Positions 16,267 to 26,216 of a stretch of DNA of 64,000 nt are shown here, piece by piece (within the stretch, counting starts at the first letter, position 1; each line of letters starts with the position of its first letter). A program made the translations under genes and the position numbers. The notes under the pieces were generated by a model. That model had not been told where the DNA came from. It saw nothing but the letters and a program-made list of their open reading frames with translations, and ran no database searches. This DNA comes from Bryobacter sp. GTDB taxonomy: Bacteria > Acidobacteriota > Terriglobia > Bryobacterales > Bryobacteraceae. Where the stretch lies: the NCBI GenBank assembly GCA_022843625.1, contig JALHNH010000010.1:62001-126000 (forward strand), in the 5' to 3' direction.

Positions 16267-19200
16267 CTATTTCACAGTCAACATAAGTGCTTCGCTTGAA
16301 AAATTTCCTACTCGTAGTACGATCTCGTGCTCGCCGGACGGCAAGCCGGGAATAATCAGATTGGCTTGGGCCAGACCTACAAAGCCTGGGGTCATACCAA
16401 GAAATAGAAGATTAGCGGGATTCCCACCCACCGTGGCACTAGCAGGAAGGGTCGGCCCGGCAAGTGGGCTGGACGGGCTGGCCGCACCGGTGGCTACAGC
16501 TGTCGTAAGGTTCCCAATTCCAGTCAGATAGGCCACCACAGCTTCACCCACAGCAGCCCCATTTTCAGGACTGTTTAGACTTCCGTTGGGGTGGATCACA
16601 ACTGGCCGCCCATTAGCGCGGAAGATCTCAGGCGAGGCGGCCTGCACTTCTATGGATACGCCAGCCGAGCCTCCAGACGCATTGAAGGCACGCAGTGTGT
16701 GGCTGCCCCCTTCGAGCGCGAAGGGCAGCTGGACGTTCAGCTGAGAGGGGCTGGCAAAGGCTATAGGCGCCACCTGCCCTGCTACACAAACCACTCCTCC
16801 ACCAAGCGCAGCAGGCAAGGGCAGGGACGATGCCGCCGCCTGAGTGCTAGCCACGGCGCTGCCGAAGATGCTAACCAGCGACCCTGGAGAAAGTGCGCGG
16901 GTCAGAGAGGCCGCATTTACCACTCCCGCAGCGGTAACAACAGGGGCTGGAGTGGAACTTGCCACGCTCGGTGGAATCCAAAAACGCGGCAACCCGGTCT
17001 GCCCGGCAAACAAAGACGCATCGGGCGCAAATGCCAAACCTTCTGTACGCGTGGAAGAACTAGGAGCATAGCGTGCTCCCGTGCAGTTCGAAGGCGCACC
17101 ACTAAGGCCATTGAAGGCCACGCTATCCAAAGTAAAATCGGGGTTTACGCGCTTGATGGTCAGGCTGTTTCGATCGGCCACGTAAATACCATCTGGGCCT
17201 AAAGCAATAGCGTCGATGGAAAGCTGAATCCTGCGGGCATCCCGGCTGCCTTCCTGCTCTTGCCCGGAACTCGCGCCAGCCAGATGCTGCAGTGTATTGT
17301 TAGGCCGGATTCGATACAGCGCTCTATTGTTGGCAAAAACAATGCTGCCTTGAGAGTCCAGAATAATCTTGTCAACTGCGGAAAGACTGGCACCGTTGGC
17401 CACCGCACCATCTTCCAGAGAATTCAGGCCTCCACCAGCGACTGTGCGGAACACATTACCATCGACTCGCCAAATGCGACTACTATGGGCCAATAGCAGT
17501 TCTCCGTTAGGTCGGACCGCCAGGCCTGGACTAATCAAAAAATTCACGGCATTCAACGCAGCTCCTTCGCTAATGCTCAAGCTGCCGCTGGGCATACCAG
17601 CAAAAGTAGAAATAGTGCCGTTCGGCGCGATTCGGCGAATGCGGCGGTTAAACGCATCGTGGAAATAAATCGTCCCATCAGGGGCAAGGCCGATAGATTC
17701 GACAGAACTCACCTGTGCTGCGGTAGCGAGCCCTCCATCGCCAGAAAAGCCAGAGGTGCCAGTACCGGCGATCACCTGAGAGCCACCCAAGCCTCCTCCC
17801 CTGCCATCGAACGCCAACAGGCGCCCAAAACTACCCATGTAAACTCTGCCGTTACCGGTCACGAGCGAACTGGGGCTGTCCGTGATGCCGGGCGGCAGTC
17901 CAGGGCCAAGGTACACACCGGCAGACCGAGGTTGGTCGACCACTTCCAGATTTCCCTCGATGGTCAGTTGCCGGTTGAATGCTCCGCTCACTGGAATGTT
18001 GACTGATGTCTTGTAAGTTCCAGCGCGAAGATCCCGGATACTGCGGGTTACGATGACGGCAGGAACCGGATTCGCCGGGTCAGACCCGTTCCGCAGGATT
18101 CTCACTGAGGTCCCGGGGCTGGTAGAGCTGGCCGCCGCAATTGCGAAGCCGGCCGCACTCCCCCCTTCAGCTGCCACAATCTGCACCGTCAGGCGGGCCT
18201 CGCTGCTATCGCCGCTCAACAACTGGCCACTATCCAGAAAGATATTAGGCACTGCGGTGGGCGTGAAGGTGCCGGTCAATTTGCGCCAAATGGAGTTTTG
18301 GCCCGCTTGGACTGCTATTCCACCGCCGGGGATTGCACCCAATGCGTTAATCAGGTAGCCGGACTGGGAATGGTCAAATGAGGTGCGCGTAATCGTCAGG
18401 CCTACGCCGCTTGTGGCACCTTCACGGCTTCGCGATACCGTGGTAAAACTTTGTCCGCTGTCGTTAGTGTAATAGGCGTTCAAGCCGCAACAGTCACCCA
18501 CAATGGCCAGGTTTGGATTCTTGGTGTTGAACTTGATTCCAATCGCATTGGTTTGTAGCACCCGCGTCCAACTGGAGCCCCCGGTCGTGGATAGAAAAAT
18601 GCCATTTGTGCCCACGGACGGGCCTGACATACTGGCGAGCAACAGATTCGGGTCGGCAGGTGACGCCGCGATTGCATTAATCCCATTCAGGCTGCTCGTG
18701 CTATAAGTTTGCCCAATCTGCGTCCAGCTCCTTGCCCCGTCAGTAGAACGTAAGACGTTCCCGCCTTCGCCCCGGTACAGCGTATCCACGCTGCCGGTAG
18801 AGACACTAAACGCACCGCCAGTACCCGCCAGGGCCCAGCTACTCCCTCCATCTGAGCTCCGATAGGTGGATTGGCCGTTGCCAATTCTAATTACGGCGTA
18901 AAGAACAAAAGCATTGGCGGGAGCGACGAGCAAACGAATTACTTCGCTGCCTGCAGGAAAAGTGCCGGGTTCAATGATCCGTTGCCAGTTCACGCCTCGA
19001 TTCGATGATCGCCAGGCACCCACCAAAAGATTACTGGACTCCCCTGAAGCCCAGGCGTAGAGGGTCGCAGAATTGGCCCGATCAAACTCGATTTCTTGCA
19101 ATGAGGGCTGGCGACTGCCCAACGGAAAAATGGGAAGCTGCTCCCACGTAGCGCCACGGTTATCGGTTTTCAGCAAGCCCCCAATAGTGCTGGCATAGAT

Positions 19201-19353
19201 CCGGGACGAATTACTAGGGTCAACTGCCACTGCGCGAACTTCCGCGTCAAAGGGAATCGGTTGCGCTGAAATGCTTCCCACAAATGCGACAAGCACGGAG
19301 CTCATCAGGGCCATCCGAGAAGGATAGAAAGCAGGAGATAGAGAGCAGAACAT
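16267..19353 (-). CDS. Large secreted propeller protein with Solibacter C-terminal domain
   Basis: 1,028 aa from the ATG at 19353, which has AGAGGTG about 5 bases ahead; a signal peptide follows (ALMSSVLVAFVGSISAQ). Residues ~30-400 contain BNR/Ycf48-like propeller blades (SSDGGSSWALAG, STTGGSSWTRVL). Residues ~510-780 are NHL-like blades (GTGTSGFSGDGGLATAAQV is the signature, then DGTIYFHDAFNRRIRRI). The last ~230 residues are the TIGR03437-type domain: GSLVSIFGSAVA, PLPAALGGGVV, PSQLNVQLP, GIGNLTT, PGFVGLAQANLIIPGLPSG. Function is unknown; such proteins are probably exposed outside the cell. Three composition types joined in one chain suggest modular assembly. Confidence 0.85.
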   Translation of the reverse strand: MFCSLSPAFYPSRMALMSSVLVAFVGSISAQPIPFDAEVRAVAVDPSNSSRIYASTIGGLLKTDNRGATWEQLPIFPLGSRQPSLQEIEFDRANSATLYAWASGESSNLLVGAWRSSNRGVNWQRIIEPGTFPAGSEVIRLLVAPANAFVLYAVIRIGNGQSTYRSSDGGSSWALAGTGGAFSVSTGSVDTLYRGEGGNVLRSTDGARSWTQIGQTYSTSSLNGINAIAASPADPNLLLASMSGPSVGTNGIFLSTTGGSSWTRVLQTNAIGIKFNTKNPNLAIVGDCCGLNAYYTNDSGQSFTTVSRSREGATSGVGLTITRTSFDHSQSGYLINALGAIPGGGIAVQAGQNSIWRKLTGTFTPTAVPNIFLDSGQLLSGDSSEARLTVQIVAAEGGSAAGFAIAAASSTSPGTSVRILRNGSDPANPVPAVIVTRSIRDLRAGTYKTSVNIPVSGAFNRQLTIEGNLEVVDQPRSAGVYLGPGLPPGITDSPSSLVTGNGRVYMGSFGRLLAFDGRGGGLGGSQVIAGTGTSGFSGDGGLATAAQVSSVESIGLAPDGTIYFHDAFNRRIRRIAPNGTISTFAGMPSGSLSISEGAALNAVNFLISPGLAVRPNGELLLAHSSRIWRVDGNVFRTVAGGGLNSLEDGAVANGASLSAVDKIILDSQGSIVFANNRALYRIRPNNTLQHLAGASSGQEQEGSRDARRIQLSIDAIALGPDGIYVADRNSLTIKRVNPDFTLDSVAFNGLSGAPSNCTGARYAPSSSTRTEGLAFAPDASLFAGQTGLPRFWIPPSVASSTPAPVVTAAGVVNAASLTRALSPGSLVSIFGSAVASTQAAASSLPLPAALGGGVVCVAGQVAPIAFASPSQLNVQLPFALEGGSHTLRAFNASGGSAGVSIEVQAASPEIFRANGRPVVIHPNGSLNSPENGAAVGEAVVAYLTGIGNLTTAVATGAASPSSPLAGPTLPASATVGGNPANLLFLGMTPGFVGLAQANLIIPGLPSGEHEIVLRVGNFSSEALMLTVK

Positions 19354-19540
19354 TTCACCTCTTCTGGTTCCGCAGGGAACCATCTGTTAAAAAACAACTT
19401 AGGGCCGCCGCAACGATTCAGCTGCTTCGACGAAAAGTAATCGCCGGGGAACAATGCAATTTTACTTGCATCGGCCGCGAAAACAAAAGGCAAAACCATT
19501 TTGTACAGCGAGAAGTCGGGCAAGCGCATGCCTTCAAGCT

Positions 19541-21724
19541 TTATTTGGCATTAGGCCGGGATCGCGGCTCTTCGAATCGCTTCAACGCTTCCGTGGCCCG
19601 CCGCCGCACCCCTGGCTCAACACTCAAAGCAGCTCGCCGCAAGTACTCCACCGCCCCAGCCCGATCCCCGCTCGCCGCCAGCGCCAAGCCTAAACTCAAC
19701 TCCGTCCCGGCAGAAGGACGCAGCTTCAACAGCGCCCGGTACTGAGCCGCCGCCTCTGCCGGACGATCCTTCGCCAGCATCAGATCGCCCAGCAATGCAT
19801 GCGCATCCGCAAATTTGGAATCGATCCTCAAACAATGCTGTAGCTCCCGCTCCGCAGCCTCATAACGCCCCGTCCTGCCCAATAACATCGCGAGACTATA
19901 CCGTGCACCCGCATCCTCCGGCTTGCGACGCAGCGCGGTCTGCAACTCAGACTCCGCCTCAGCCACCCGCCCAGCCGGCATCAACACATTCGCAAGATTC
20001 ACCCGAGGATCAATCGAAGCAGGCTCCAGCCGGATCGCCTCGCGAAACGAAGCCTCCGCTTTCCCAAAATCTCCCCCCCTCGCCAGAAGAATCCCCAAAT
20101 TCGTATGCGCCTCAGCCAGATCCGCATCCCGCTCAATCGCCCGACGAATCGAAGCCACCGCATCCCCCGGGCGTCCCGCAGCCTGATAGGCCAACCCAAG
20201 CTCATGCCAGCTCACCGCCCGCTCCGGCTCAACAGTAGTCGCCCGCGTCAGCACCGTCACCGCCTCAGCCCCACGCCCCCCCTTCCGCAGCGAAGTACCC
20301 AAACGCAACCTCGCAAACCCCGAACGCGGATCCTTCCTGACAGCTTCACGATATTGAACCACCGCCGCCCCCCGCTGTCCATCAGCCTCCAGAGCGTCAC
20401 CAAGCTCGATATTCCATTCAGCACGCGCCGGCTTGTAACTTTCAATCGCCCGCCGAAGTTGCGCGATGCCAGCCTTCAGATTGCTACCCTGCTTCACCTG
20501 CGCCACCGCCAGATAAAGTTCCCCCTCGGCCGTCCGAGGCAACGCCGCCGGATAGTAAGACACCACCGGCCCCCGATACGTCTCACGCTTCTCCTGCCGC
20601 GCCGCCAGCAGATCACCAGCCGGACGCTGCCGCTGTATCAAATGGTCGGTCACCGCAACATGAATCACATCCTCCGTACGCCGCCGAGGCATATGACATT
20701 CGATGCAGTTCGACAAACCCGTGTGCTTCCCCACCGACACCTGCCGCTCAAACGCCGTCGTATGACACTGCCGGCAAACACCGTTGTAGTGGCGTTCCGC
20801 CTCCTCTCCGCGCGGTGCCTTGTGCGGATTGTGGCAGGTCGTACAAGTCATCGCGGTCTTGTTAAAGCAGGCCGACTTGCGTAAGCGATAAGCGGAACTC
20901 ACGATCTCGAACTTATCGTCGTGCCCGGTCCCAGGCGCATGATCAAAGTTCAACAGAAACCCCGCCAGCGCCTGCCCCGGCTCAAACGAAAACGGCCCGC
21001 GATCATAACGCAGCAACGCATTCGGCAATGAAAAACTCGTCGACTCCAGATGGCACGCCATACACACATCCATCTGCCGCTCCCGGCTCAGCCGCCCCGG
21101 ATTCACAATCGTCTCCCGCGTCGCGTTCTTGACATGCCCTTCCCCAGGCCCATGACACCGCGCACAGTCAATCCCAAGCGGCAACTCACCCGGATACACC
21201 GATTCCGCAAACGCCTTCCCCCTGCCCGCCGGAATCTTCGGATAAGCGTTGTGGCAGTACATGCAGTCATAACTAATCTGCCTGCGAAAACCGTCATGAT
21301 CCGGACGGTCATATCCCGGATTCATCGCAAAGAAGCCACCCTTTTCGGCATACCAGCCCAGCGGAAGCTCGATCAACTTGTCCTGAGGCGTGCGATGCAG
21401 AAAGGTGCGCGCACTGTTGCCAGAACCCATCACATAGTCAATCACCTTCTCCAGCACGTTCACTTCGCGGCCCGCTGCATCCACCTGATGCCGCCTTTGA
21501 AAGAACTGCCCCCCTCGTTCCACAACACGAAAGTGGCTGTCGGAAGGCGCGTGATAGTAAGCCCCCACGCCAACCGTGGCCGCCGACGGCAATGAGAACG
21601 ATCGCCCCATCCCGGTGCTCTTGTAGCTCTCCGAGATCTCCCGGTGGCACTCTGCGCAAGTCTGTCCAAAAGCCTGCGGCACAAAGCACACCAACGCGAA
21701 AATTAATTTCCACATAATCTTCAT
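19541..21724 (-). CDS. Seven-haem cytochrome c fused to TPR repeats
   Basis: About 727 aa. After a signal peptide (IMWKLIFALVCFVPQAFG) there are seven CxxCH motifs within ~320 residues: CAECH, CMYCH, CARCH, CMACH, CTTCH, CRQCH and CIECH, with the spacing of cytochrome c554-like multihaem proteins. From about residue 400 come six or more tetratricopeptide repeats (for example AVSWHELGLAYQAAGRPGDA, EAHTNLGILLARGGDFGKAE). The TPR part probably docks a partner while the haem part carries electrons in the periplasm. The start is uncertain: 21724, 21715 or a GTG at 21748. It diverges from the TonB receptor gene with only ~36 bp between. Confidence 0.85.
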   Translation of the reverse strand: MKIMWKLIFALVCFVPQAFGQTCAECHREISESYKSTGMGRSFSLPSAATVGVGAYYHAPSDSHFRVVERGGQFFQRRHQVDAAGREVNVLEKVIDYVMGSGNSARTFLHRTPQDKLIELPLGWYAEKGGFFAMNPGYDRPDHDGFRRQISYDCMYCHNAYPKIPAGRGKAFAESVYPGELPLGIDCARCHGPGEGHVKNATRETIVNPGRLSRERQMDVCMACHLESTSFSLPNALLRYDRGPFSFEPGQALAGFLLNFDHAPGTGHDDKFEIVSSAYRLRKSACFNKTAMTCTTCHNPHKAPRGEEAERHYNGVCRQCHTTAFERQVSVGKHTGLSNCIECHMPRRRTEDVIHVAVTDHLIQRQRPAGDLLAARQEKRETYRGPVVSYYPAALPRTAEGELYLAVAQVKQGSNLKAGIAQLRRAIESYKPARAEWNIELGDALEADGQRGAAVVQYREAVRKDPRSGFARLRLGTSLRKGGRGAEAVTVLTRATTVEPERAVSWHELGLAYQAAGRPGDAVASIRRAIERDADLAEAHTNLGILLARGGDFGKAEASFREAIRLEPASIDPRVNLANVLMPAGRVAEAESELQTALRRKPEDAGARYSLAMLLGRTGRYEAAERELQHCLRIDSKFADAHALLGDLMLAKDRPAEAAAQYRALLKLRPSAGTELSLGLALAASGDRAGAVEYLRRAALSVEPGVRRRATEALKRFEEPRSRPNAK

Positions 21725-21760
21725 GTGATAGGATTTCTCGACAACCACGAGGAATTCTTT

Positions 21761-24700
21761 ATGATCTCAAAACGTCTCGCGCTTATTCTATCCGCGTTCG
21801 CTCTCTCCGCCTTCGGCCAGAGCGGCGCCGGCAGTATTCAGGGAACAGTAACGGACTCATCGTCCGCCCCCATCCCCACTTGTACGATCCAGGTGCTGAA
21901 CCAGGCAACAGGAGTTTCCACCGAGGCCGCCTGCGGCGCCAATGGCTTCTATTCTGCCAGGGGCTTGTTCGCTGGAACCTACCGCATCACAGTGACGTCG
22001 GCGGGCATGAAGAAGCAGGAGGCTAACCTCACCCTCCAGAACGGCCAGGTCATGGTCTACGACCTTCAACTTACCGTCGGTGATGTCAGCGAAAAGGTCA
22101 CCGTCAGCGGCGAGACGATCCAGCTTGCCACCTACGACAGCGGAACCGTCAACACACAACTCGACGCCGCCCGCATCAGCCAGCTTCCGCAGAACGGTCG
22201 CAACGTACTCGGCCTCGCGCAAAACACCGTCCCCGGCCTCGAAGCCGGCGGCACCCGCGCCAACGGCTTGATGGGCGAAGCCATGGAATACTCCCTCGAC
22301 GGCGCTCCTCAAACCAACCGCAACTTCGGCTCCCCCGCCAACACCGCCCAGGCGATCCTGCCCGACCCGGATTCAGTCCAGGAAGTCCGCTTCGAAACAC
22401 TCAATTCCAGCGCCCAGTTCGCCACCCCGGCCACCGTCATTCTCACCACCAAGTCCGGCACCAACCAGATCCATGGCTCAATGTTCGAAACCGCCCGCAA
22501 CAACTACTTCGGCATCGCCCGCGCCCGGCAAGACCCCTCAAACTTCAAGGCACCCCAGTTGATCCGCAATGAGTTCGGCCTCAACATTGGCGGCCCGATC
22601 TTCGCGCCGAAGCTTTACGACGGTCGCAACCGCTCCTTCTTCTTCGTCGCCTTCGAACGCTTCTCTCTCCGCTCCAGCCAGCAGCAGCTCATGCGCGTGC
22701 CCACCATGGCCATGCGCGGCGGCGACTTCAGCGGCCTCGTCAACGGCGCCAACCAACTCCAGGTTCTCTACGATCCCAACTCAACCCAAAGCCGCGCCAA
22801 CAACTACGTCCGCACCCCCTTCGCCGGCAACGTAATCCCACTGGCCCGCATTAGCCCCCTCGCTAAAACCCTCTACGCAGCCACCCCAACGCCCACCTCG
22901 GGCGACAATCCGATGATCAACTTCAATCTCACCGGACAGAATCCCACCCAACAGACAGTGCCGAATTATTCCACACGTCTCGACCACGTCTTCAACGACA
23001 AAAACCGCGGCTACTTCCGCTTCACCGAAATCGACCAGCAACAGCAAGCCCTGCGAAACTTCCCCTCTGCCTCGCCAGCCAACATCCAGAGCAGCGACCT
23101 GCCCGAAGGCGCCACCGGCTACCAGCGCATCCCGGTTCAAACCATCAGCGGTGCCATGGGCTACAACAAGACTTTCTCGCCCACCCTCTTCTCTGAAACT
23201 GTCTTCAGCATGCAGTGGCAGCGTATGTATGTAGAAGGCAACCCCGCCTCCATGCAGAACTACGAAAAGCAGTTCGGCCTGCCCAACAACTTCTCCCAGA
23301 TCGGCTTCCCCGCCATCGGCGCAAACCTCTTCATGCCCTACGGCGGCTCGCAGTGGTTCTACGGCATGAGCCAACGGATCATAACCCTCGACGAAAACTT
23401 CAACAAAATCCTCGGCAAGCACCAGTTGGCCTTCGGCGGCCGAGTCCGCCATGAGAAGTTCGGCTACCTCTCCGACCGCTCACCAAACACGATCGCCTAT
23501 TCCAATCTGGCAACGGCCATCTACAACCCCGCAACAGGCGCAAACTTCGGCGCTTTGCCCAACACCGGTTATCAGGACGCTGACTTCTTCCTCGGTGCCG
23601 CCTCCAGCTTCACCCAGAACCGCAACGCTCCCTACAACGATTCCTCGCTGATCGAATACGACGGCTACTTGCAGGACAACTGGAAGATCAGCCCGAGCCT
23701 CACCATCAACGCGGGAGTCCGCTGGGAAGCCCATCCCGCACCCGGCGTTAAAAACGACTACCTGGTCTTTTTCGACCCCAAAAACAATGCAATTTCCACG
23801 CCGCGCAACATGGATTACTACCTGCAGCAGGGTCTCACCAGCCAGGCCCTGCTCACCAACCTGCGCGACCTCGGCGTCAAGTTCCAGACCCTCAAAGAGG
23901 CGGGCCTCGGCAAGGCCGGCATCAAGGGCTACAACGCCAACATTCTCCCTCGCTTCGGCTTCGCCTGGGTTCCGAGCTTCGGCCTCAACCGCACCGTCAT
24001 CCGGGGCGGTTACGGCGAATACATTTATCCTGTCCCGATCCGCAACTCAATCCGCTATCTCACCGCTAGCTATCCCTTCACTGCCGGCTACTCCATGAAC
24101 TACAACGCCGCCGCGCAGGCCGCCGATGGGCTCCCCAATGGCTTGCTGCGCAATCCCCTGCAGGCCATCACCGGCTTGAACACCCAGAACGTCGTCGACA
24201 CCAACACCACCACGGCACTTCTGCCCGGCATCAGCCCCGGCACGATTCTCGCATCCGATTATCCCCCCGCCAAAGTACGTGAGGCCAACTTCACCATCGA
24301 GCAGCCCTTCCAGGATGGCTCCGTGTTGCGCACCTCCTACGTCTACACCGCCGGCACCAACCTCGATCAGAACTTCGTCTTCAACAATGCCCCCTCCACC
24401 TACGTCTGGCAAGCGCGCACGGGCACTATCCCGCCCGTCGGCCGCTTTGCCGGCGTCGCCACGCGACCTTACGATCAAACGACGTGGGGCAACATCACCC
24501 AATCCACGAAGTTCGGTTTCTCCAACAACACCGCCTTGCAGGTCAACTACCAGCGTCCCTATCGCAAGGGCGTCGGCTTCCAGGTCTTCTATGTCTTCTC
24601 GCGAGCTTTCCGTGTCGGCGGCAACACTTTCCGCGACAACACATTGAATCCAGCTGCGAACTTCGCCCCCGATGCGATTCCGCAAGGCATGAACGTTGGC

Positions 24701-25450
24701 ACCCCGTTTGAGCCAAGCCGCGAATTCAATCGCTGGCAGAATTACCGCATGGATACCGCCATTCCGGTACACCGCATCAGCTTCAACGGCATTGTCGATG
24801 TGCCCTTCGGCAAAGGTCGCCGTTTCGCAGGGAATTCCAACCGCTTTGTCAATGCAGTGATCGGCGGCTGGCAGATGGCCTTTGTCGGCACAGTCGTGTC
24901 GCAGGCCTTCCAGGTGGGCACTGGCAACTTCGGCGAAACCAATCCCATCACCCTTTACAAGCGGGAGAAGCCGATCCAGGATTGCCGCAGCGGTGTTTGC
25001 CGCGACGGCTTCCTCTGGTTCAACGGCTACATCCCCCCAAACGTGGTGAACGCAGCATCCCGCGGCGTAACCGGTCTCCCGGATGACTACCGTCCCTACC
25101 TCGCCCCGATCAACAACACGCCAGGCACGGCACTCTTCGGCACAAACAACGTAAACCAGACACTCCGCAACGGACAGGTTGTATTGACAGGCTTCGCACC
25201 GGGTCCGTCGGGCGTTCAGCCCTACAATGCAATGGTGCTGCAAGGGCCGAAGAACTTCCAGTCCGATATCTCTCTTTACAAGGAGTTCACCATTACCGAG
25301 CGCTGGCGCTTACGGTTTAACGTGGATGCCTTCAATGCATTCAACATCCAGGGCCTGGTCAATCCGGACTCCGGCACGGGTATTCAGTTGATGCAGTCGT
25401 CCTACTGGCGGCCCCGCCAGGTGCAGTTCACCGGGCGCTTGAGCTTCTAG
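21761..25450 (+). CDS. TonB-dependent receptor, Oar-like
   Basis: 1,229 aa. Start chosen at 21761, with GAGGAA 6 bases ahead and a signal peptide (ISKRLALILSAFALSAFGQ). Residues ~25-110 are a carboxypeptidase-regulatory-like beta domain (GSIQGTVTDSSSAPIPTCTI, LFAGTYRITVTSAGM). Then a plug domain (AARISQLPQNGRNVLGLAQ) and a ~950-residue beta barrel ending in an aromatic (FTGRLSF), as outer-membrane barrels do. Oar-like receptors are abundant in acidobacteria and are linked to uptake of large substrates or to surface functions; the ligand here is unknown. A strong terminator follows the stop codon. Confidence 0.88.
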   Translation: MISKRLALILSAFALSAFGQSGAGSIQGTVTDSSSAPIPTCTIQVLNQATGVSTEAACGANGFYSARGLFAGTYRITVTSAGMKKQEANLTLQNGQVMVYDLQLTVGDVSEKVTVSGETIQLATYDSGTVNTQLDAARISQLPQNGRNVLGLAQNTVPGLEAGGTRANGLMGEAMEYSLDGAPQTNRNFGSPANTAQAILPDPDSVQEVRFETLNSSAQFATPATVILTTKSGTNQIHGSMFETARNNYFGIARARQDPSNFKAPQLIRNEFGLNIGGPIFAPKLYDGRNRSFFFVAFERFSLRSSQQQLMRVPTMAMRGGDFSGLVNGANQLQVLYDPNSTQSRANNYVRTPFAGNVIPLARISPLAKTLYAATPTPTSGDNPMINFNLTGQNPTQQTVPNYSTRLDHVFNDKNRGYFRFTEIDQQQQALRNFPSASPANIQSSDLPEGATGYQRIPVQTISGAMGYNKTFSPTLFSETVFSMQWQRMYVEGNPASMQNYEKQFGLPNNFSQIGFPAIGANLFMPYGGSQWFYGMSQRIITLDENFNKILGKHQLAFGGRVRHEKFGYLSDRSPNTIAYSNLATAIYNPATGANFGALPNTGYQDADFFLGAASSFTQNRNAPYNDSSLIEYDGYLQDNWKISPSLTINAGVRWEAHPAPGVKNDYLVFFDPKNNAISTPRNMDYYLQQGLTSQALLTNLRDLGVKFQTLKEAGLGKAGIKGYNANILPRFGFAWVPSFGLNRTVIRGGYGEYIYPVPIRNSIRYLTASYPFTAGYSMNYNAAAQAADGLPNGLLRNPLQAITGLNTQNVVDTNTTTALLPGISPGTILASDYPPAKVREANFTIEQPFQDGSVLRTSYVYTAGTNLDQNFVFNNAPSTYVWQARTGTIPPVGRFAGVATRPYDQTTWGNITQSTKFGFSNNTALQVNYQRPYRKGVGFQVFYVFSRAFRVGGNTFRDNTLNPAANFAPDAIPQGMNVGTPFEPSREFNRWQNYRMDTAIPVHRISFNGIVDVPFGKGRRFAGNSNRFVNAVIGGWQMAFVGTVVSQAFQVGTGNFGETNPITLYKREKPIQDCRSGVCRDGFLWFNGYIPPNVVNAASRGVTGLPDDYRPYLAPINNTPGTALFGTNNVNQTLRNGQVVLTGFAPGPSGVQPYNAMVLQGPKNFQSDISLYKEFTITERWRLRFNVDAFNAFNIQGLVNPDSGTGIQLMQSSYWRPRQVQFTGRLSF

Positions 25451-25466
25451 CTCCAAGCCGCTCCTC

Positions 25467-25501
25467 AAAAAAGCCCCGCGCCACCCGCGCGGGGCTTTTT
25501 T
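25467..25501 (+). terminator. Rho-independent terminator after the TonB receptor
   Basis: Stem arms GCCCCGCG (25473-25480) and CGCGGGGC (25488-25495) with a 7-base loop, flanked by six A on the left and six T on the right. It starts 17 bp after the stop. The A and T runs make it usable from either side. Confidence 0.92.
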
Positions 25502-25579
25502 GCTGTACGAGAGGCTGTCAGCCTCCCCTCCACACGGCCGCCTCGCCAATCCTGTCGCCACCCCGATCGGCCGCCCCAC

Positions 25580-25690
25580 GTCTTCGGTCCCCCGTCTTCG
25601 GCCCCACGTCTTCCGTCCCACGTCTTCCGGTCCACGTCTTCCGTCCCGGCGTCTTCCGGTCCACGTCTTCCGTCCCGGCGTCTTCGGCGA
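25580..25690. repeat. Eight-copy 14-15 bp tandem repeat
   Basis: Core GTCTTC recurs at 25580, 25594, 25608, 25622, 25636, 25651, 25665 and 25680, spacing 14, 14, 14, 14, 15, 14 and 15. The unit alternates between a CGTCTTCCGTCCCA form and a CGTCTTCCGGTCCA form, with later copies carrying CCCGG. It lies just after the TonB receptor terminator and is not in any supported gene. The mixed 14/15 period argues against coding use. Confidence 0.9.
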
Positions 25691-25702
25691 CACCGCGCCC
25701 AA

Positions 25703-25722
25703 CCCCATGCGTAAGCGTGGGG
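25703..25722. repeat. Short palindromic hairpin
   Basis: CCCCATGC, a GTAA loop, then GCGTGGGG: eight pairs including one G-T. No T run follows, so it is not a clear terminator. It could be a dispersed palindromic repeat; only one copy was noticed here. Confidence 0.6.
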
Positions 25723-26042
25723 ATTCCAAAGGTACGGTCCGACGACCTAGGTAACACTTTGGCTCAGCAACATGGGTGACAAATGATTGGAGTGCTACCG
25801 CCAGAGGCCAAACCGCTCATCAGCATTCGACACCCACATCAAACAGACATTGAAAAAACCCTTCATCCCCTGAATCCCAGCCCCCCGCTCGTCTGCGCCA
25901 ACCATCCCAACAACACGTCATGGAGAGAGATCCCGAGATTCCGCTACGGGCCAAATTCCCGACAGTGGGCGAATTTCCTGTCAAAGCATGCACCTGCGTG
26001 AGGGACAGTAACGGCCGAGTCCGCTAATGCCAAGGGAGAGGT

Positions 26043-26216
26043 CTAGGCATGAACTTGATCCTTGAGCTTCGGCCCGACATAGAGCGCAATCTGCTAGTGC
26101 GGCCACCCCGGCTGTTTCAGCCGGCGGTGAGATCCTTTTTGCCAGGCAACCGCCCAACCGATCCGAAGCAACGCGGCTAGCACTTACCTCGTCTTGACCG
26201 CCTTCCACTTACTCAT
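26043..26216 (-). pseudogene. hicA: Second hicA toxin, inactivated by two stop codons
   Basis: The ATG at 26214-26216 overlaps the hicB stop (ATGA). The frame reads MSKWKAVKTR, TAA (codon 11, 26184-26186), VLAALLRIGWAVAWQKGSHR, RLKQPGWPH, TAG (codon 41, 26094-26096), then QIALYVGPKLKDQVHA and a final TAG. This matches the HicA type with REVLAALLRIGW, GSH and PGWP motifs, so codon 11 was almost surely Glu (GAA to TAA). The catalytic His (codon 30) remains, but the protein cannot be made. C-terminal drift suggests older decay than in the first module. Confidence 0.78.

Larger units (their letters stand above)
25502..26042. other. Gene-free stretch with repeats and possible IS-end scrap
   Basis: No convincing gene in about 540 bp. 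It holds the 14-15 bp tandem repeat (25580-25690), a hairpin (25703-25722), and a segment at 25747-25781 with GGTAACAC and, 24 bases on, GGGTGACA, which recalls terminal repeats of some IS families. From 25800 to 26042 I see nothing beyond non-coding or decayed sequence leading into the dead hicA. Confidence 0.6.

Noticed and set aside
24047..25243. A 398-codon open frame antisense to the TonB receptor
   Set aside because: Same reason: the + strand codes a continuous barrel; the antisense product has no recognisable features.
25580..25690. CRISPR array
   Set aside because: Units are 14-15 bp and follow each other without unique spacers; no cas genes are near.
25783..26001. A 72-codon frame in the gene-free stretch
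   Set aside because: No ribosome site, unusual composition and no similarity to known proteins by eye.
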